Source: Acidobacteriota bacterium (GTDB taxonomy: Bacteria > Acidobacteriota > Holophagae > Acanthopleuribacterales > Acanthopleuribacteraceae). From it: a DNA stretch of 48,698 nucleotides. Below are positions 1-8,297 of the stretch, one piece after another (position 1 is the first letter of the stretch; the number at the start of each line of letters is the position of its first letter). The notes below the pieces were generated by a model. That model saw nothing but the letters and a program-made list of their open reading frames with translations. It had not been told where the DNA came from and did no database searches. The position numbers and the translations under genes are program-made. The stretch is from the NCBI GenBank assembly GCA_002747255.1, contig PDUC01000010.1, positions 1 through 48,698 of the forward strand, given 5' to 3'.

Positions 1-1520
1 GCTTCCTGATCCTGGGCTCAACCGGCGAACCGCTGCCCGGGAACCTGGTCCGGCGGGCCGAGCTCTACGTTCAGGTTTACGCGGACGGTCAACCACTCTG
101 GCAAGCACCCAGATCCCTGCATCCGCAGCGGGAGGCCATTGCCGTCTCGCCCGGTTCGGCAGATGGTCTGGAAAGCCTCAAAACCTCCTTGAGCCGCAGC
201 GTCACCCTGGATGCAAACTACCTGGCCGAATGCGCCAACTACCTTGTCAACAACATAAGTACCATCGATGTGACCGCCACCACTTATTCCATCGAGGGTT
301 ACGGCGAAGTGATCGATAACAGCGGTACCTGGACCGGTGAGCCCATTGCCTCAGGCGGTGCGTGGCAGACCGCTGGTGATCGCGTTTATCTCGACAATAA
401 GTACGCCGAGATCACCGATGACGGTTCCCAACCACTGCTTACACTGAGTAGTTTTTCCAATTCCGCTCTTCCAATGCTCAAAATGATCGCAGACAATCCA
501 GACAACGATGGGAAGGGTATCATTCAGTTCAGCAATCACGATGGCTCGAGTATTCATGAGATGCAGGTAACACAAGATCAATGGAATTTTAGAGGTGGGT
601 CATTAGAGTATAATTTTGTAGGGGACACTTTCAACTTTATGTGCCATTCTTTTAACTTGAATGGACCTTTTTTCAATTTTAATGGAGATTATTACTGGTT
701 GAAAAATATTAGTAATACATCATTTGGCCCAACGATCACGATGTCCGCAGGCACCACCAGTACCCAGGGAAGGGGAAAGATTGAGTTCAGAAATTACGAT
801 GGCTCGAGTATTTATTCAATGCAGGTGACAGACGACCAATGGAGTTTTACAGTGCCTAACACAGAGTTTAATTTTAACGGAGGTTCTTTCAAGGTAGATC
901 TTAGTGGCAGTAGTTCCCATTCTTATCCAGACTTTCAAGTACAGAATACGAACGGTAATGAGTATGCTAATTTTTTATCTTCCCAGGGTAAAGCTTATTT
1001 AGGCATTTTTTCTGCAGAAGATGAGGTATCTACACTGGTTTTTGGTATATTTCACCCAAGTTCGCAAACGCCACTTGGGTATGCAAGTATAAGATATAAT
1101 TCATATTACAAAAGAATCGATATTCAAGTTCCTGTTTCTGGGACAATCCAGTTAATAGCAGCAACTGTCGATATCAAAGGAGCCCTTGATGTCGATGGCC
1201 CTATTTACCAGCGTGGCACAATAATCCACCCCAAACGAGCTCTTGGCAAGGATGCCAATCTGGAGAGCATCGCGGAGCACGCGGAGAACATGTGGCGCGA
1301 GCAGCGTCTGCCCGCTGTGCCGGCACCCGAAGTTTTAGAAGACGGCAGTAAAAGAGTCGAACTGGGTCAGCAGCGCAGAGGCATGCTCGAAGAGCTGGAA
1401 AAAGCCCATATCTACATTCAACAGCTCCACGAGCAAAACCAGACCCTGCAAGAGCAGTTTAAAGCACTTCAAGCACAATTTAAGACACTTCAAATGGAAG
1501 TAAAAAAGGTGAAAAAGTAG
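1..1520 (+). CDS. C-terminal part of a surface or tail-fibre-like coiled-coil protein (5' end outside window)
   Basis: The reading frame is open from base 3, so the gene starts upstream of the window; a TTG at 189 is only an internal codon. The visible part has about 505 residues. It contains two copies of a roughly 30-residue unit (bases 508-595 and 769-855) sharing the pattern DGSSI..MQVT.DQW, followed by Asn/Phe/Gly-rich beta-type sequence. The last 60 residues are a Gln/Glu/Leu/Lys heptad coiled coil ending in KKVKK. This layout (beta repeats, then a C-terminal coiled coil) resembles trimeric fibre or adhesin proteins; I do not recognise the exact family. Bases about 590-1150 are clearly AT-richer than the two ends, so the gene looks mosaic. 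Function as a surface or tail fibre is inference. Confidence 0.7.
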   Translation, partial: FLILGSTGEPLPGNLVRRAELYVQVYADGQPLWQAPRSLHPQREAIAVSPGSADGLESLKTSLSRSVTLDANYLAECANYLVNNISTIDVTATTYSIEGYGEVIDNSGTWTGEPIASGGAWQTAGDRVYLDNKYAEITDDGSQPLLTLSSFSNSALPMLKMIADNPDNDGKGIIQFSNHDGSSIHEMQVTQDQWNFRGGSLEYNFVGDTFNFMCHSFNLNGPFFNFNGDYYWLKNISNTSFGPTITMSAGTTSTQGRGKIEFRNYDGSSIYSMQVTDDQWSFTVPNTEFNFNGGSFKVDLSGSSSHSYPDFQVQNTNGNEYANFLSSQGKAYLGIFSAEDEVSTLVFGIFHPSSQTPLGYASIRYNSYYKRIDIQVPVSGTIQLIAATVDIKGALDVDGPIYQRGTIIHPKRALGKDANLESIAEHAENMWREQRLPAVPAPEVLEDGSKRVELGQQRRGMLEELEKAHIYIQQLHEQNQTLQEQFKALQAQFKTLQMEVKKVKK

Positions 1521-1554
1521 ACGGGCAGGATTGAAGCGACACGCCTGAATATTT

Positions 1555-1618
1555 CGCCTGTCCTGTTTGGACGGAAAGCTTCCGTTCTTATGGTACATCA
1601 TCCCTTCGGGAGGTTGCG
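1555..1618. repeat. 64-bp direct repeat, copy 1
   Basis: This segment, just after the fibre-like gene, recurs at 2313-2377 with only a few substitutions and one 1-base indel. It contains an inverted repeat, ACGGAA-AGC-TTCCGT, in its first half. The two copies lie on either side of the ParE/antitoxin locus, in the same orientation. It may be the end of a small mobile element, a recombination site, or a dispersed intergenic repeat. Confidence 0.85.
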
Positions 1619-1629
1619 AAGGGATGATG
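1596..1629. repeat. Perfect 12-bp hairpin (possible terminator or element end)
   Basis: CATCATCCCTTC (1596-1607) is perfectly complementary to GAAGGGATGATG (1618-1629) around a 10-base loop. The left arm belongs to direct-repeat copy 1; the right arm extends beyond it and is not conserved at copy 2. The plus strand continues with A residues rather than T, so it is not a classical intrinsic terminator in either direction, though it could stabilise the 3' end of the fibre-like gene transcript. Confidence 0.6.
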
Positions 1630-1693
1630 AAAAAAGGGTAGGGCAAAGTCCTGCCTCTCCAGTATGGCTGGTGATAACTCTTTTATTGACTGA

Positions 1694-1990
1694 TTAAAGT
1701 TTCCTTTTTGACCAATAGTACGGTCTGCGTTTGCCGTGAGCAATGGCAATGATAAGAATGTAGTTTGGTTCAATAGAGTAAACAATTGAATAAGGAAATT
1801 TAGACAGTAAATAACGTCTAAATGGAGGTTTTAAAATCCGATAGGTAAGTGGAGATGACTATATGTTTTGGGTTGCCGTTTCAATGGAACGACGAAAACG
1901 ATGTCCCAATCCTGTTTGACAATCTTCATCATACTGAATTGCATTGAACAATTCTTTTTTAGCTTCAGGATAAAAAACTATCGAATTCAT
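1694..1990 (-). pseudogene. ParE/RelE-type toxin, inactivated by an internal amber codon
   Basis: The ATG at 1990 overlaps the antitoxin stop (ATGA). The frame reads MNSIVFYPEAKKEL and continues through RFRRSIETATQNI to codon 43, then hits TAG at 1859-1861. Beyond it the same frame stays open for 54 more codons and keeps the family's C-terminal features: ILKPPFRRYL, then FPYSIVYSIEPNYILIIAIAH, then GKRRPYYW. The total of 97 residues is the normal ParE/RelE length. The stop stands where a CAG (Gln) codon would fit, so a single C-to-T change explains it. I call it a dead toxin: active ParE/RelE proteins need the C-terminal half. Suppression of the amber codon cannot be excluded from sequence alone. 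Confidence 0.85.
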
Positions 1991-2223
1991 TTCCGTGTTA
2001 TCTCTTTAGCTTCAGAAAAAACGACCTCTGCGGGAATTCCTTTTTGCAATCCTTTTTTGTATTGTTCATATCTACTTTCCACTTCAGCAAGCCAAGCCGC
2101 ATCTGTTTCTGTTAAATGTTCCTCTCCATCTAAAGAGCTTAACAGGCGATCAGCCAAAAAAGCCCTTTGTTGTGAGGAAAGTGAGAGAAGTTCGCTTTCA
2201 ATTTTTTTTAGTGACTCTGGCAT
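1987..2223 (-). CDS. Antitoxin of a ParE/RelE-type addiction module
   Basis: A 78-residue, acidic, Leu-rich protein beginning MPESLKKIESELLSLS and containing RAFLADRLLSSLDG. This is the pattern of the putative addiction-module component family (TIGR02574-like) that pairs with ParE/RelE toxins. The ATG at 2223 is chosen because GGAGG lies about 7 bases upstream; a longer frame to 2259 exists but has no such site. The gene is intact and overlaps the toxin remnant by 4 bases, so the pair was once translationally coupled. With its toxin truncated it is now effectively an orphan antitoxin, which might still neutralise related toxins or repress its own promoter (inference). Confidence 0.8.
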   Translation of the reverse strand: MPESLKKIESELLSLSSQQRAFLADRLLSSLDGEEHLTETDAAWLAEVESRYEQYKKGLQKGIPAEVVFSEAKEITRK

Positions 2224-2312
2224 ATCAGCCTCCGTTATGTTGAAAAAAAACAGTTTCAAAAAATAATGGCATAAATGACGACAATATGCAAATGTCCAAA
2301 TGAAAATACCCC

Positions 2313-2377
2313 CGCCTGTCCTGTTTGGACGGAAAGCTTCCGTTCTTATTTGTACATCATCTCTTCGGGAGGTTGCG
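2313..2377. repeat. 65-bp direct repeat, copy 2
   Basis: Second copy of the repeat at 1555-1618, in the same orientation, ending 21 bases from the mutS2 stop codon. The first 37 bases are identical in both copies. Later differences are one inserted base near 2350 and a C-to-T change in the arm that forms a perfect hairpin at copy 1. Together the copies bracket a 695-bp segment holding the TA remnant. Confidence 0.85.
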
Positions 2378-2398
2378 CAATAGAGTGGAGCGAAGTCT

Positions 2399-4810
2399 TC
2401 AATACCACCTGAAAACCAGCTCGGTTGTTCCGTCGTTTTCGGGATCTATTTTCAGTTCCCAATGTGAGCGCAGGGGATGGGTTTCCAGAAAATGGCGAAT
2501 GGCTTGTTTCAGGATGCCGTGCCCGTGTCCGTGAACGACTTTCAGCATGGCGGGGTGGTGTAGCATGGCAGCGTCGATCATTTTGGACAATTCATCCAGC
2601 GCGTGTTCCTTCTTCATTCCTATCAGCTTCAGTTCAAGTGGAATGGTCTTCGAGGAAAGCTCATCTGAATACAGGTGAACCCGTTCTTTCCGCGGTGCGC
2701 TCTTTTCCGCTGTGTGAACCAGGTCTGCAACCGGGATCGTCATGGTCATGCCGCTCACATCGACGCGGGCTTGTTTCCTGTCTACAGAGATGAGTTTCCC
2801 TTTTTTCTGCCAGCTTTTCAGCAGCACTTGATCGCCTTCGCGCCAGTCTTCCGGCTGCTTGCCTGAAGAGGTAATAGAGACGCTTTCCTCCTCGGGTTTC
2901 CGCTCTGCTGACACCAGTTCCCTTTGCTTTTCCGAGAATCGGGAGACCAGTTTCTGTCTGGTCTTCCTGGACTCCACCTCTTTTAAAAGGTCTCTGAATT
3001 CAGACTCAATTCTGGCAACGGCTTTCTTCAAACGCTCGCTTTCCTTGAGTTTCATTTTCTCCTGAAGGGCTTCATAAGAGCGTTTTTCCTGCTTTGTTTC
3101 CACAATTCTGCGTTGCGCTCGTCTCTCCTCTTTCTTGAGCTTCATGCGCTGTTTTTCCAGCAGCTTGTTTTGCTCTTGCAGAACCATGATGGCGCTCTGG
3201 ATGTCCATTTGATTGTCTTCCACCAGTGAGCTTGCCCGTTCAATCAACTTCTCGGGCAGCCCAATCCGCCTGGCGATTTCCAGGGCATGCGATCGGCCCG
3301 GAACACCCTGAATGAAGTGATAGGTGGGAACGAGCCGGTTTTTGTCAAACGACATGGAAGCGTTGGCTAATTCCGGATGATTGAGCGCAAAGGAGCAGAG
3401 TACCTGCTGGTGGGTGGTAACCAGCAGGTGAGCGCCCTGCTGCACGCACTCTTCAATTAACGCTTGTGCCAACGCGTTACCCTCGTGAGGGTCGGTGCCC
3501 GAGCCCAGCTCATCCAGTAAAATGAGTTTGTTTGTTACTTGCGGCTGAAGAATGGTTTTCATGGATTCCAAATGCGAGGCATACGTACTCAGGTTGTGGC
3601 TCAGCGACTGGTGATCGCCAATATCGGCAAACACGCGCTCGTAGTAAGGCAGCTCGGAATCGGGATCGGCGGGTATGGGCAACCCGTGATTGGCCATCAG
3701 AGCCAGTAACCCGACCGTTTTAATGGTCACCGTTTTACCGCCGGCATTGGCACCCGAAATAATCTGGCCCTTTAAATCCCCATCCAGACGCAGAGTGAGT
3801 GCCACCATGCGATTGCGGTCCTTCAAGCCCGAAACCGCCTCCCGGTGTTTTTGAAACCGTTCATCCAGTAAAGGGTGCCTGGCGTTCATCAGCAAGAGCG
3901 ACTGGCTGTGATTGGGTTTAACGGGGAAGGAGTTGGTTTCCATTGCCGTCAGGGCAAGCGCTTGAATGGAGTCAATACGGCTGACAGAAGGCAGCAGGCC
4001 GTACCGAATGAAAGCCAACTTTTGCAGCTGCAGGGTCAGTTCCCTCCTGAACTGAAAAATTTCCTCTCTTTTCTCAAAAAAGAGCTCCTGAAGCCTGTTT
4101 TGAAGGGGCGTGGTTGTGTCGGGCTCGATGAAGGCGGTCTGACCGGAGGTGCTGTAGTCGATTAAAATACCGGGAACTCTTCGCTTGTAGGTCTTGTTCA
4201 CGGCCAGGACACGCCTGCCATTGCGCTCAAAAATGACATGCTCCGTCAATTGACTGGAAAGCGTTTTCACTTTTTCCTTCAGGATGTGATCCAGACGGCT
4301 GGTTACGCGGCTTTCCTCCTCACACAGCTTCTTGAATCGCGGCGTAATGGACGCAGACCAACTTCCGTCGGGCTCGAAAGAGGCTTTGAGTTTGATCAAC
4401 AGGTCACTCAGCCCGCCGTCATCCTGTTCCACATCATCGAGCAGGGTTTGTCTGAACTCGCTGAGGTCTTCCGCCTGGCAGAACGCGTTCCAGAAGAGGA
4501 GTGTGTTCCTGAAAAGAATGAGCTCTTCACTTGTCAGCGGTTTTTCTGCGGGATTGCGGTCCAGACATCGAGGATCGGGAATTTCGGGAATGACAAGCGG
4601 ATCGTGCTTGTCCAGAAAGAGCATCCAGCTTTCAAGAAGCTCATAATGGCGATCCAGCTGCGAAACAGGAATGCGCTGCATGTTCAATATGGCTTGTTTC
4701 CCGCTCCGGGTTTTGGCATTCAGTGCGTAAAAGTTGAGAATGGTCTCAAATTCCAGTGATCTAAGCGTATGCCGTTCAATTTGTCTTAATTTGTTTTCTT
4801 TCTTCTGCAT
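2399..4810 (-). CDS. mutS2: MutS2 family protein with C-terminal Smr-like domain
   Basis: 803 residues, the usual MutS2 length. It lacks the N-terminal mismatch-reading domain of MutS1 and has the clamp and ATPase core: Walker A GANAGGKT near residues 353-360, Walker B LILLDELGSGTD near 430-441, and the conserved TTHQQ just after. A long charged coiled coil occupies about residues 520-640. A KOW-like strand region precedes the Smr domain (about 718-803). MutS2 ATPases act on branched DNA to limit recombination, or on collided ribosomes in Firmicutes. The Smr domain is unusual: the LDLRG motif is replaced by LKLIG and the HGKGTG loop by HGHGHG, so nuclease activity is doubtful. It is divergent from ggt, with only about 75 bp between the two starts. 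Confidence 0.93.
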   Translation of the reverse strand: MQKKENKLRQIERHTLRSLEFETILNFYALNAKTRSGKQAILNMQRIPVSQLDRHYELLESWMLFLDKHDPLVIPEIPDPRCLDRNPAEKPLTSEELILFRNTLLFWNAFCQAEDLSEFRQTLLDDVEQDDGGLSDLLIKLKASFEPDGSWSASITPRFKKLCEEESRVTSRLDHILKEKVKTLSSQLTEHVIFERNGRRVLAVNKTYKRRVPGILIDYSTSGQTAFIEPDTTTPLQNRLQELFFEKREEIFQFRRELTLQLQKLAFIRYGLLPSVSRIDSIQALALTAMETNSFPVKPNHSQSLLLMNARHPLLDERFQKHREAVSGLKDRNRMVALTLRLDGDLKGQIISGANAGGKTVTIKTVGLLALMANHGLPIPADPDSELPYYERVFADIGDHQSLSHNLSTYASHLESMKTILQPQVTNKLILLDELGSGTDPHEGNALAQALIEECVQQGAHLLVTTHQQVLCSFALNHPELANASMSFDKNRLVPTYHFIQGVPGRSHALEIARRIGLPEKLIERASSLVEDNQMDIQSAIMVLQEQNKLLEKQRMKLKKEERRAQRRIVETKQEKRSYEALQEKMKLKESERLKKAVARIESEFRDLLKEVESRKTRQKLVSRFSEKQRELVSAERKPEEESVSITSSGKQPEDWREGDQVLLKSWQKKGKLISVDRKQARVDVSGMTMTIPVADLVHTAEKSAPRKERVHLYSDELSSKTIPLELKLIGMKKEHALDELSKMIDAAMLHHPAMLKVVHGHGHGILKQAIRHFLETHPLRSHWELKIDPENDGTTELVFRWY

Positions 4811-4885
4811 GTCCCGTTTCTTTTAGCGCGTTCATCATTCCAAAAAACATGCTATTGTATCTCAAAACGGAATAGAGAGGTGCGT

Positions 4886-6589
4886 ATGTTTCTCAAAGAT
4901 CGGGTGAAAGCGCTCGCTCAACAGCAAAGAGCCGCCGCGATTGCCTTTTTGCTTTGCCTGCCGGTATTTCCAGCCGTCTACAAATCGGATCGAGGCGCGG
5001 TTGTTTCAAGATCGACCCTGGCTTCGGAAGTTGGCAGAGATATTCTCAAGCAGGGGGGCAATGCCTTCGATGCCGCTGTGGCAACGGGCTTTGCTCTGGC
5101 CGTGACCTACCCCTCGGCGGGTAATCTGGGAGGTGGAGGTTTTGCCGTGATACGGCTTAGCTCCGGTGAATGTCGCGCTCTGGATTTTCGTGAAACGGCG
5201 CCCAAATCGGTCAGTGCCCAAACCTATCTGGATAAGAACGGCCAGGTGCGGGATAAACTCCTGACGCTGCACACCCTGGGTTCCGGCGTACCCGGCACGG
5301 TGGACGGCCTGCTGTTACTTCACAAGACCTATGGAACACTGCCGCTCAGGGATCTCATCAACCCGGCCATTCAATTGGCAGGTGAGGGCTTTGTGCTGCC
5401 CGCTTCTCTGGTTGAATCGTTTGGCAGACAGCTGAACGATATGAAGCGGCATCCCGCTTCCATGGACGTGTTCACCAACGGCGGTACAGCTTACCGCAAT
5501 GGCGATCGTTGGGTTCAGAGAGATCTCATGCGCACCCTGAAACGCATAGCCGGAAAAGGACGCGCCGGTTTTTACGAAGGCAAAACCGCTGAATTGATTG
5601 TGCGGGAAATGAAACGCACAGGTGGAGCCATCACACTGGAGGATTTAAAAGCGTATCGATCAATCTGGCGGGAACCCGTCAGGGGAAGCTATCGCGGTTA
5701 TCAGATTATCAGCATGCCGCCGCCTTCATCGGGCGGTGTTCTGCTGGTTCAAATGCTCAACATGCTCGAGGATAAGCAACCGGGAAAACTGGGCTGGGGT
5801 CATCCCGATCTGGTTCACTGGATGATTGAAGCCGAACGGCTGGCGTTTGCGGATCGCGCGGTTTACCTGGGCGATCCCGACTTCAATCCGCTTCCCGTTG
5901 AACAACTGATTGACAAGCAATACGCGAAATCGCGCATGAATACGGTCGAGCTCATGAAGGCAGGTGATTCCAGTGCCATTGCGGAAGGAAAGCTGCCCTA
6001 TGAGAGCCCGGAAACCACTCACTTCAGTGTGATGGATCGAGATGGCAACATCGTTGCCATTACCACCACCCTCAATTTACCCTATGGCAACAAAATCGTG
6101 GTTCCCGGCGCGGGCTTTCTGTTGAACAATGAAATGGATGACTTTGCGGTTAAAGCCGGAGTCGCCAATTCATTTGGGCTTCTGGGCAGTCGATTGAATT
6201 TAGTTGAAGGCGGCAAGAGGATGTTGAGCTCCATGGCTCCCACCATTCTGTTGGGTCCGGATGAAAGCATGGCTGTTTACGGTGCTCCGGGCGGTTCGGC
6301 CATCATTACCACGGTCCTGCAGGTGACTGTCAACTTGATCGACCACAAAATGACTCTGGATCAGGCCATTCGCGCTCCTCGTTTCCACCATCAATGGAAA
6401 CCGGATCAGGTTCTTTTTGAGCCCTTCGCGCTCAACCCCGCCCTGCGCGAGAACCTCACAAAGAGAGGTCACAAAAAGCTGGTACCCTGCGAGGTGTACA
6501 TCAGCGATGTCAACGGTATCCTTTACAAAAACGGCCTCTTCGAAGCTGTAACAGACCCCCGTCACGACGCTCTCCCGGGAGCTCAGTAG
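4886..6589 (+). CDS. ggt: Gamma-glutamyltranspeptidase (gamma-glutamyl hydrolase/transferase)
   Basis: 567 residues, with an N-terminal hydrophobic signal segment (AAAIAFLLCLPVFPA) that sends it to the periplasm. The family signature is complete: GNAFDAAVATGFAL near the N-terminus, the autoprocessing and catalytic Thr in ETTHFS (about residue 378), LLNNEMDDF, the SSMAPT motif and the oxyanion-region glycines in PGGSAI. GGT precursors self-cleave before that Thr into large and small subunits and hydrolyse or transfer the gamma-glutamyl group of glutathione and similar peptides. I chose the ATG at 4886, which has AGAGAGG 5 bases upstream, over a GTG two codons earlier. The gene stands alone, divergent from mutS2. 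Confidence 0.95.
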   Translation: MFLKDRVKALAQQQRAAAIAFLLCLPVFPAVYKSDRGAVVSRSTLASEVGRDILKQGGNAFDAAVATGFALAVTYPSAGNLGGGGFAVIRLSSGECRALDFRETAPKSVSAQTYLDKNGQVRDKLLTLHTLGSGVPGTVDGLLLLHKTYGTLPLRDLINPAIQLAGEGFVLPASLVESFGRQLNDMKRHPASMDVFTNGGTAYRNGDRWVQRDLMRTLKRIAGKGRAGFYEGKTAELIVREMKRTGGAITLEDLKAYRSIWREPVRGSYRGYQIISMPPPSSGGVLLVQMLNMLEDKQPGKLGWGHPDLVHWMIEAERLAFADRAVYLGDPDFNPLPVEQLIDKQYAKSRMNTVELMKAGDSSAIAEGKLPYESPETTHFSVMDRDGNIVAITTTLNLPYGNKIVVPGAGFLLNNEMDDFAVKAGVANSFGLLGSRLNLVEGGKRMLSSMAPTILLGPDESMAVYGAPGGSAIITTVLQVTVNLIDHKMTLDQAIRAPRFHHQWKPDQVLFEPFALNPALRENLTKRGHKKLVPCEVYISDVNGILYKNGLFEAVTDPRHDALPGAQ

Positions 6590-6593
6590 CCAC

Positions 6594-6655
6594 TGGCAAG
6601 GGGAACTTTGGCTTGAGTTGGGTTGGCAAGGGAGACTCTGGCTTGTGAGTTGGGT
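6594..6655. repeat. Imperfect 30/32-bp tandem duplication
   Basis: 6594-6623 and 6624-6655 are adjacent copies (TGGCAAGGG.A..CT.TGGCTTG...AGTTGGGT). They lie directly after ggt. The remaining 125 bases to the next gene show nothing recognisable. Confidence 0.7.
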
Positions 6656-6781
6656 GGATCAGAGAAAAATGCTAAAAATGCTGCGAATGGCAAACCTATC
6701 GCCTGCACTGCTGACTTTCCTTACTTCTCCTTCGAGGTGCTGCGGTCAGGTGACTCAGCAAGAACCTGAAAAAGGAATAAA

Positions 6782-7177
6782 ATGATGAAAACAAATACTA
6801 AAATGAATGAGAATTGGCCGAAGAGGCTCATCGGTCTGCGGCTCTACTTACCGAGCAAGCACGAACTCGGCTTCGAGTTCGTAGGTGCCAGAGTATATAG
6901 AGGTCTGCGCATCATTACCGCTTCAGACTGGTCACTCAAATACTATGGCGGAACCGTTCTGGATTCTTCCAGTCTATCCACTTTCGGTGTTGCATCCTTT
7001 TTACTGAATATGAATTCAGATTGGGGTTTAATTAATGAGGTTTCCAGGAAACTACCGCAATACATATCATTCAAAACCAAAGGTTATTGCAGCCTGGATA
7101 TAGGTTTCGAAAACAATCGCGCCCTCCAAATCCGTATTCAGGTTGATGGTAAAACCATCTATGAGCACTGGGATTAA
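6782..7177 (+). CDS. Hypothetical protein, 131 residues
   Basis: I do not recognise this protein. It has no signal peptide or membrane segment. The sequence is soluble-looking with alternating hydrophobic and aromatic residues (RLIGLRLYLP, YRGLRIITASDW, RALQIRIQVDG), suggesting a small beta-rich fold. The start is supported by an AAAAAGGA stretch about 5 bases before a double ATG (6782/6785). GC content is lower than in ggt. It stands between ggt and a small lipoprotein gene in a low-density accessory stretch, so it may be acquired. Confidence 0.55.
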   Translation: MMKTNTKMNENWPKRLIGLRLYLPSKHELGFEFVGARVYRGLRIITASDWSLKYYGGTVLDSSSLSTFGVASFLLNMNSDWGLINEVSRKLPQYISFKTKGYCSLDIGFENNRALQIRIQVDGKTIYEHWD

Positions 7178-7453
7178 GCAGCCTGGAAAAGCTGCAACCG
7201 TTGCGTTAAGCCTGCTTCGTTTTTGGGGCCGGCACTCAAAGAATTCCTGTTGACTTGTCCAAAGATAGATAATGAATTTGAAAGACAACAAGATGATTCA
7301 GGGAAGATGGAATTATCTATGAGATACTTGTGTCATATCAGAATGAGTCAGGCCCGTTCCAAATAAAATCATCGTTTCTTTAAAGACAAATACAGCTTTT
7401 GTGGCTTAAGATGATAAAAACAGCATACTTTTCAATTTTTGCAGGAAAAAAGG

Positions 7454-7921
7454 ATGACTAAACGAACAGACGACTTAAAAACATCACTTGTATGTGCCTT
7501 AATCGGGATGTTCACATTAATTGTAAGTCTGTCAGGTTGCTCGCAAAATTCAACGACTGTCACACTTTTAAAAGAGCCTGTGATGCTCTGTGATAAACCA
7601 ACCGTCTTAAAGCTAGAACAGCCTCTCTGCCGCAAAAACAAATCTCTTAGCATTCGCATGCAACTGAACGAGACATGGACACCGGAACCACCATGGCAAG
7701 CTATTAAATTGCAGGATGGTCAGTCAGTGAGACTGACGGCAGCTCTGATTTCCGATAAAGGAGACCATTATTATCCAAAGGCAATTGGCGCTGGAGGTGG
7801 GCTGGAAATTTGTTTTCGCGATTCGGTTCCCAAAGATGCAAGAATAGTAAAAATTACCCTTGGTTGCACGCATCCGTTAACAGCTCAAAACATCGTGTGG
7901 GTTGACTGGAATCCCAAATAG
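7454..7921 (+). CDS. Small putative lipoprotein, unknown function
   Basis: 155 residues. The N-terminus is a lipoprotein signal: charged residues, the hydrophobic stretch LVCALIGMFTLIVSL, then the lipobox LSGC. The mature part is short and beta-rich, with several Cys residues (VMLCDKP, QPLCRK, LEICFRD, LGCTHP), and ends in WVDWNPK. The ATG at 7454 is preferred over a TTG at 7439 because AGGA lies about 7 bases upstream and this places the signal peptide correctly. No family was recognised. The 276 bases upstream hold no gene I can support. Confidence 0.65.
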   Translation: MTKRTDDLKTSLVCALIGMFTLIVSLSGCSQNSTTVTLLKEPVMLCDKPTVLKLEQPLCRKNKSLSIRMQLNETWTPEPPWQAIKLQDGQSVRLTAALISDKGDHYYPKAIGAGGGLEICFRDSVPKDARIVKITLGCTHPLTAQNIVWVDWNPK

Positions 7922-8075
7922 TTGACGTCATACCATGCCCTTTATTGCCAAAATGGAATACGATAAAGGCCTTGCTATTGATTTTTCTTGCGGAAACCGG
8001 GATTTTTTTCTTTCCCAAAAAGGACTTGCTAAGTAATACCATGTCTGTATGACTTATGAAATAAATGAGGTGGTC

Positions 8076-8297
8076 ATGCGGGTAACCAGTAAAGGTCAAG
8101 TTACAATTCCAAGAAATATAAGAGAAACATTGGGGATATTGCCACAATCTGACATTGAGTTTCAGGAAGATAACGGTAGATTTTATATCAGTAAACTAGC
8201 TGATCCAAAATCCAGTAAAAACTTTGCCAAGTTAAGAGGCATTGCAACGGCTCAAATGTCTACTGAAGAAATCATGAACCTCACAAGAACATCATGA
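8076..8297 (+). CDS. AbrB/MazE-type antitoxin (VapB-like)
   Basis: A 73-residue SpoVT-AbrB domain protein beginning MRVTSKGQVTIPRNIRETLG, the hallmark swapped-hairpin DNA-binding motif of AbrB-family antitoxins. The C-terminal half would wrap the toxin. GAGGTGG lies just upstream of the ATG at 8076; the longer frame to 8049 would put extra residues before the conserved start. Its stop overlaps the start of the PIN-domain toxin remnant (ATGA), the usual vapBC arrangement. It probably once repressed the operon together with the toxin. Confidence 0.85.
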   Translation: MRVTSKGQVTIPRNIRETLGILPQSDIEFQEDNGRFYISKLADPKSSKNFAKLRGIATAQMSTEEIMNLTRTS

